Of a stretch of 64,000 nucleotides of DNA, positions 60,645 through 64,000 are shown piece after piece. Below the pieces are notes generated by a model. The model had not been told where the DNA came from. It did not search any database and saw only the letters and a program-made list of their open reading frames with translations. Positions within the stretch are counted from its first letter, which is position 1. Every line of letters starts with the position of its first letter. Both the position numbers and the translations under genes were made by a program. The stretch is from Spirochaetales bacterium (GTDB lineage: Bacteria; Spirochaetota; Spirochaetia; Sphaerochaetales; Sphaerochaetaceae): NCBI GenBank assembly GCA_018433865.1, contig JAHDQJ010000007.1, positions 1 through 64,000 on the forward strand, written 5' to 3'.

Positions 60645-61409
60645 ATGAACAGGAAACGGATTCTGATACTGGCAATCATTTTGTGCTTGTGTGCAGTCTC
60701 TCCTCTCTTTGCGTTCCAATTTTCTCCCCTGGAGCAAACCTTTGCCCCCAGTGGTGCGAACAGCACGAAGACGTACACCATCGTGAATGATTCCAATGAT
60801 AGCATCGCCGTGGAGATCTCGGCACTGACACGTGATCTTACGGTGAACGGCCAAGAAGTGAATGAGAACGCGGCAGCATATTTCTCGATCGTTCCCAGCA
60901 AGGTGATCCTGAAGCCGCAAAGTACCCAGATCGTGCGTGTCCAATACCGGGGCCCCCGCACGGTACCGACCGAAATGTCCTTCCGCCTGCGAGCAGAGCA
61001 GATTCCCTACTCACAGGGACGTGCAACGGAAGGGCAGAGCATGTTCAACTTCCTCTACGTCTATACCACCAGTCTCTATGTATCACCATCCCGTTCCACC
61101 ACACGCGTCCAAGTCGATGCAGCCAAGCCCATGGTGACCACCGATGGGAAGCAGGTCATCGCACTTACGGTCACGAACTCGGGAACGATCCACCAGATCC
61201 TCAACGGAGTGCAGGTGGAGCTCGTCAACAATGCGACGCGCCAGAGTGTGATCTATGAGGGCGCTGCCCTGGGTTTCGTGAACGGATTGAACCTCTTGGC
61301 AGGGAAGACGGTGACCGTACAGGTCGCATGGCCGCAGAACATGCAGTTCCCGGTCAATCTGGCTGATGCAGAAAGGTTGTTTACTGGCAAGATCACCTAC
61401 ACAAATTGA
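60645..61409 (+). CDS. Fimbrial periplasmic chaperone
   Basis: The 254-residue protein has a signal peptide (RILILAIILCLCAVSPLFAF) and the two-domain pilus chaperone pattern: FAPSGANSTKTYTIVNDSNDSIAVEI at the start, SIVPSKVILKPQSTQIVRVQYRG near residue 95 and TVTNSGTIHQIL in domain 2. It should hold pilin subunits in the periplasm and deliver them to the usher encoded next. An in-frame extension to 60507 is rejected; no Shine-Dalgarno precedes 60645, but TATGAT does. Confidence 0.82.
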   Translation: MNRKRILILAIILCLCAVSPLFAFQFSPLEQTFAPSGANSTKTYTIVNDSNDSIAVEISALTRDLTVNGQEVNENAAAYFSIVPSKVILKPQSTQIVRVQYRGPRTVPTEMSFRLRAEQIPYSQGRATEGQSMFNFLYVYTTSLYVSPSRSTTRVQVDAAKPMVTTDGKQVIALTVTNSGTIHQILNGVQVELVNNATRQSVIYEGAALGFVNGLNLLAGKTVTVQVAWPQNMQFPVNLADAERLFTGKITYTN

Positions 61410-61437
61410 TTCAGTCGCTGGGTAGAGGGACAAATGC

Positions 61438-64000
61438 ATGACAGATGCAGGAAGGAAGCGACTCATCAGCATCTTGGTCATCTTGCTGATCTATATGATC
61501 GTGCTCTTTGCCGTCATCTCGTTCCGCTCGCTTTCCTTCATGCCCGCCGAGCCTGCTGTCGTTGAAACCACTGAGACTCCAGTCGTACAACCCCAACCGA
61601 TCGACATGCCTCCTCCGATAGCGGTGGAGGCCCCACTGGAAACGCCTTTCCCGATCATCGAAGAACCTGCTCCCGTCGAACCGGAACCGGTCATGGTCAC
61701 GACTGGACCGGAACCTGTCACGGTCACGACCGAACCTCCTTCCGAATCCCAACCTGTCCAAAAGATACCCGAGAACGTCATCATGCCCGTGGAGGAGACC
61801 GTTGCAGAGGAACCCCTCCCTGAAGAAACTCCGTACGTAGAACCCGACCCCTGGGCCGATTTCGTTACGGTCGAGGAGGACCCTTGGGCTGACTTCTACG
61901 TAGCTGGCGAGGAAGACTATTCCATATTCTCCGACGGAACCTACTTGGTCCCGCTGATTGTCAATGATGAGTACCTGACCGACATCAACGTCACGTTCAC
62001 CACGGATGCACTGTTTTTGGAAGTGAACGAGTTCAGGGCAGTCATCTCGGATCTGTTGGTCGATGACTTCGAGGCACAATTGTTCGCAACCACGGAGACT
62101 CGGTTCAGCCTCGACTACCTGCAGTCCCAGGGGATCGATGCATGGTACGACTACACCACATTCGAACTATACATGAATTTCCCCTCCTGGATGATGCCGG
62201 TACGTGTCCTCTCCATCAACCGGGGAAATGTCGTCCGCTACAATACCTACAGCATGACCGGCAGCACCCCGCTTGAACCCGCACGGTTCTCCTGGTTCAC
62301 GAATCTCTCGCTCTATTCGCTGATCGACCTGAACAAAGCCACCGGTTGGCAACCGAACATCGGTTCGTTGCTGACGATGCAAGCCCAGAACTCGATCGCA
62401 CTGTACGACGTCGCGTTCGATTTCAGCTACACCGTGCATCCCGGCCGGGGATACTCCAAGTTGCTTGCCGACCCGTGGTCCGACGACATTTCCGATTACA
62501 TCACCTTCCATGGTATCCAGGGATTCTACGACATCAAGCCGAAAAGCCTCCGGTTCTTCTTCGGAAACGTGAACGATTATCTCGGATTGTCGAAGGATTC
62601 GATCGGATTGGGAGTGGAGAAACGGTACAATTACGGCGACATCGTACCCAAGTCGCACCAATTCGAGTATTCGGTGACCGTGGAAGAACCATCCACCGTC
62701 GAAGTGTTCATCAACGAGCGAAGTGTGTACAGACGGGAATTGCAAGCGGGAATCTACAAATTGCGGGACTTCATGTTCACCCAGGGGGCGAACGATGCTC
62801 GCGTGGTGGTCACTCCGCTTGCCGATCCTTCGCGGGAACAGGAGTTGTTCTTCGTCCTCGGGTATGATTCACGGCTGCTGGCGCGCGGCGATACGCTCTA
62901 CTCGCTCAGCCTGACATTCCCCGAGACCAACATCGCACGTACCACGTTCCGGGCCAACCAACAGCTCGGGCTTACCGACACCATCACCGGTTCCTATGCA
63001 TTCGCACTCAGTCCCTCGGCGATCACGTTGGGATTCTCCGGCACCTTTGCAACCAGGTTCGGATCCTTCGACAGTACCATCGCATCGAGTTACAGCGGTC
63101 CGTTGGGTTTCGGAATCTCCTCCCGCCTCAACTACCGCATCGCAGGCAGGGAAGATTCCCCGTTCGGCTCCTTCGACACCTCCTTGGGGTTCAGTACGCG
63201 AAACTACAACACCAGTTTGCAGGTGAGTCCTACGGCCATCGCCGGAACGGGTGACACGTATGACCTCTCCGCCTCCTATTCGGGAAGTGTGGGCAAGGCG
63301 CTGCGCTATTCATTCGGTGGCAGTCTCAATTGGCTTACCAGCCAGGTGTTGCCTACGTGGAGGCTTACAGCCAGCGCAGGAATCCCCCTGATCCCGAACA
63401 TGTCCATCAGCGGGTCGGTCAGCATCTACACCAATGTCTCATCTCCGGTTCCCCAAGTCAGGGGACAACTTAGCATGAACTACGCGTTCACTCCGAACCT
63501 GAGCATGTCCGCCTCATCCGACTTGGTCAATTCTACCTACCTCAGTGCATCCTGGAAACCGTTCGGATCACAGAACAACAGCTTCCAATTCTCCTTCAGC
63601 AACCTCGATTTCACCGATCCTCTCGGGCACCAGGGAAGCGTCTCCTTCAGCCACAGCGACAAGGCATATGGTCTTTCGGTCCGCCAACAGTACGGCGATC
63701 ATTTCTCACGGTTCTCCACGAGCATCTCGCTGAACACCTCGATAGCCTACGCCAAGGGAATGCTCGGGATCACTCGCTCGATCGGAGACAACTTCCTCCT
63801 GGTGAGACCGACCGGTGCATTGAAAGGCAGTGACATCGCGGTCACCCGGACCATGACCAGCGAACCGACTGCATTGCCTTCCCTGTTCGGCGTCGGCACC
63901 TACTCAGCCATCACTTCCCACCAGCAGAACAACGTGGTCGTCTATGGCATCGGGGAATCACTGTTCAACAACAGCGGTTCGTACATTTATGACTTCCTCC
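61438..64000 (+). CDS. Outer-membrane usher with N-terminal anchor and proline-rich linker (partial)
   Basis: The frame runs from ATG 61438 to the window end (854 codons) without a stop. Residues about 10-32 are one hydrophobic segment (LISILVILLIYMIVLFAVI) with no clear cleavage site. Residues about 35-135 are rich in Pro, Glu, Val and Thr, TonB-like in look. Usher-like sequence follows: residues about 160-230 resemble the N-terminal pilus-binding part, VEVFINERSVYRRELQAGIYKLRDF the usher signature, and then many alternating beta strands (TITGSYAFALSPSAITLGFSG). It should export pilin subunits. No pilin gene is visible in the window. Confidence 0.75.
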   Translation, partial: MTDAGRKRLISILVILLIYMIVLFAVISFRSLSFMPAEPAVVETTETPVVQPQPIDMPPPIAVEAPLETPFPIIEEPAPVEPEPVMVTTGPEPVTVTTEPPSESQPVQKIPENVIMPVEETVAEEPLPEETPYVEPDPWADFVTVEEDPWADFYVAGEEDYSIFSDGTYLVPLIVNDEYLTDINVTFTTDALFLEVNEFRAVISDLLVDDFEAQLFATTETRFSLDYLQSQGIDAWYDYTTFELYMNFPSWMMPVRVLSINRGNVVRYNTYSMTGSTPLEPARFSWFTNLSLYSLIDLNKATGWQPNIGSLLTMQAQNSIALYDVAFDFSYTVHPGRGYSKLLADPWSDDISDYITFHGIQGFYDIKPKSLRFFFGNVNDYLGLSKDSIGLGVEKRYNYGDIVPKSHQFEYSVTVEEPSTVEVFINERSVYRRELQAGIYKLRDFMFTQGANDARVVVTPLADPSREQELFFVLGYDSRLLARGDTLYSLSLTFPETNIARTTFRANQQLGLTDTITGSYAFALSPSAITLGFSGTFATRFGSFDSTIASSYSGPLGFGISSRLNYRIAGREDSPFGSFDTSLGFSTRNYNTSLQVSPTAIAGTGDTYDLSASYSGSVGKALRYSFGGSLNWLTSQVLPTWRLTASAGIPLIPNMSISGSVSIYTNVSSPVPQVRGQLSMNYAFTPNLSMSASSDLVNSTYLSASWKPFGSQNNSFQFSFSNLDFTDPLGHQGSVSFSHSDKAYGLSVRQQYGDHFSRFSTSISLNTSIAYAKGMLGITRSIGDNFLLVRPTGALKGSDIAVTRTMTSEPTALPSLFGVGTYSAITSHQQNNVVVYGIGESLFNNSGSYIYDFL

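Overview
The window reads as chromosomal DNA of a moderately GC-rich Spirochaetota bacterium, perhaps from the Sphaerochaeta/Spirochaeta side. This is inferred from gene content, not from a marker gene. The pointers are a RarA (MgsA) ATPase fused to a methyltransferase-like domain, lysine synthesis through LL-diaminopimelate aminotransferase (DapL), a sigma-like regulator of a kind I associate with spirochaetes, and many Cys-anchored lipoproteins. There is no rRNA, CRISPR array, insertion sequence or phage block. All six tRNA genes lack an encoded CCA.

Layout. 1-8.6 kb (minus strand): pepF, rdgB, a sigma-like gene, nrnA, clpX, clpP and tig, behind a five-tRNA cluster (His-Arg-Lys-Leu-Gly). 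8.7-14.7 kb: rarA fusion, a lipoprotein, a MATE exporter, a Bax-inhibitor-1 protein, a nitroreductase. 15.1-24.9 kb: a CBS/ATPase-DRTGG-PHP trio, an RluA-type pseudouridine synthase, an M29 aminopeptidase, purU, xseAB, a ferredoxin and topB. 25.0-35.0 kb: a GntR/FCD-controlled island. It holds a TAXI-type TRAP transporter, a four-gene flavin/iron-sulfur dehydrogenase related to HcnABC and D-hydroxyproline dehydrogenase plus a 4Fe-4S partner, a dapB-ACT fusion, a dapA, and the regulator. 35.1-39.3 kb: a second lysine operon, dapB-dapA-dapL-lysA. 39.3-48.4 kb: housekeeping and redox genes (ybgC, tcdA, tatD, mntP, a C69 dipeptidase, an msrB-msrA fusion, a DUF1295 membrane protein). 48.4-54.1 kb: an AT-rich gap, then large lipoproteins, one carrying a zinc peptidase. 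54.9-59.4 kb: a three-gene cassette of SF1 helicase, Cas4-like plus DEDDy double nuclease and a small protein, the best candidate for an undescribed defence or DNA-processing system. 59.4-64.0 kb: lipocalin, tRNA-Pro, and a chaperone-usher pair whose usher runs off the end.

How the parts work together. Four 21-bp sites built on CTACTCAT tie the TRAP transporter, the dehydrogenase, one dapA and the regulator gene into one probable regulon. At two of the promoters the site starts exactly 6 bp after the -10 box, which suits repression. The two dapB promoter regions share a different AT-rich 18-mer. A recurring promoter design, with a -10 hexamer 6-7 nt before the ATG and no Shine-Dalgarno sequence, suggests that leaderless mRNAs are common here. 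Several convergent gene pairs have almost no spacer.

All start choices and functions were made by eye from the sequence and from knowledge of the families. No database or structure search was run.
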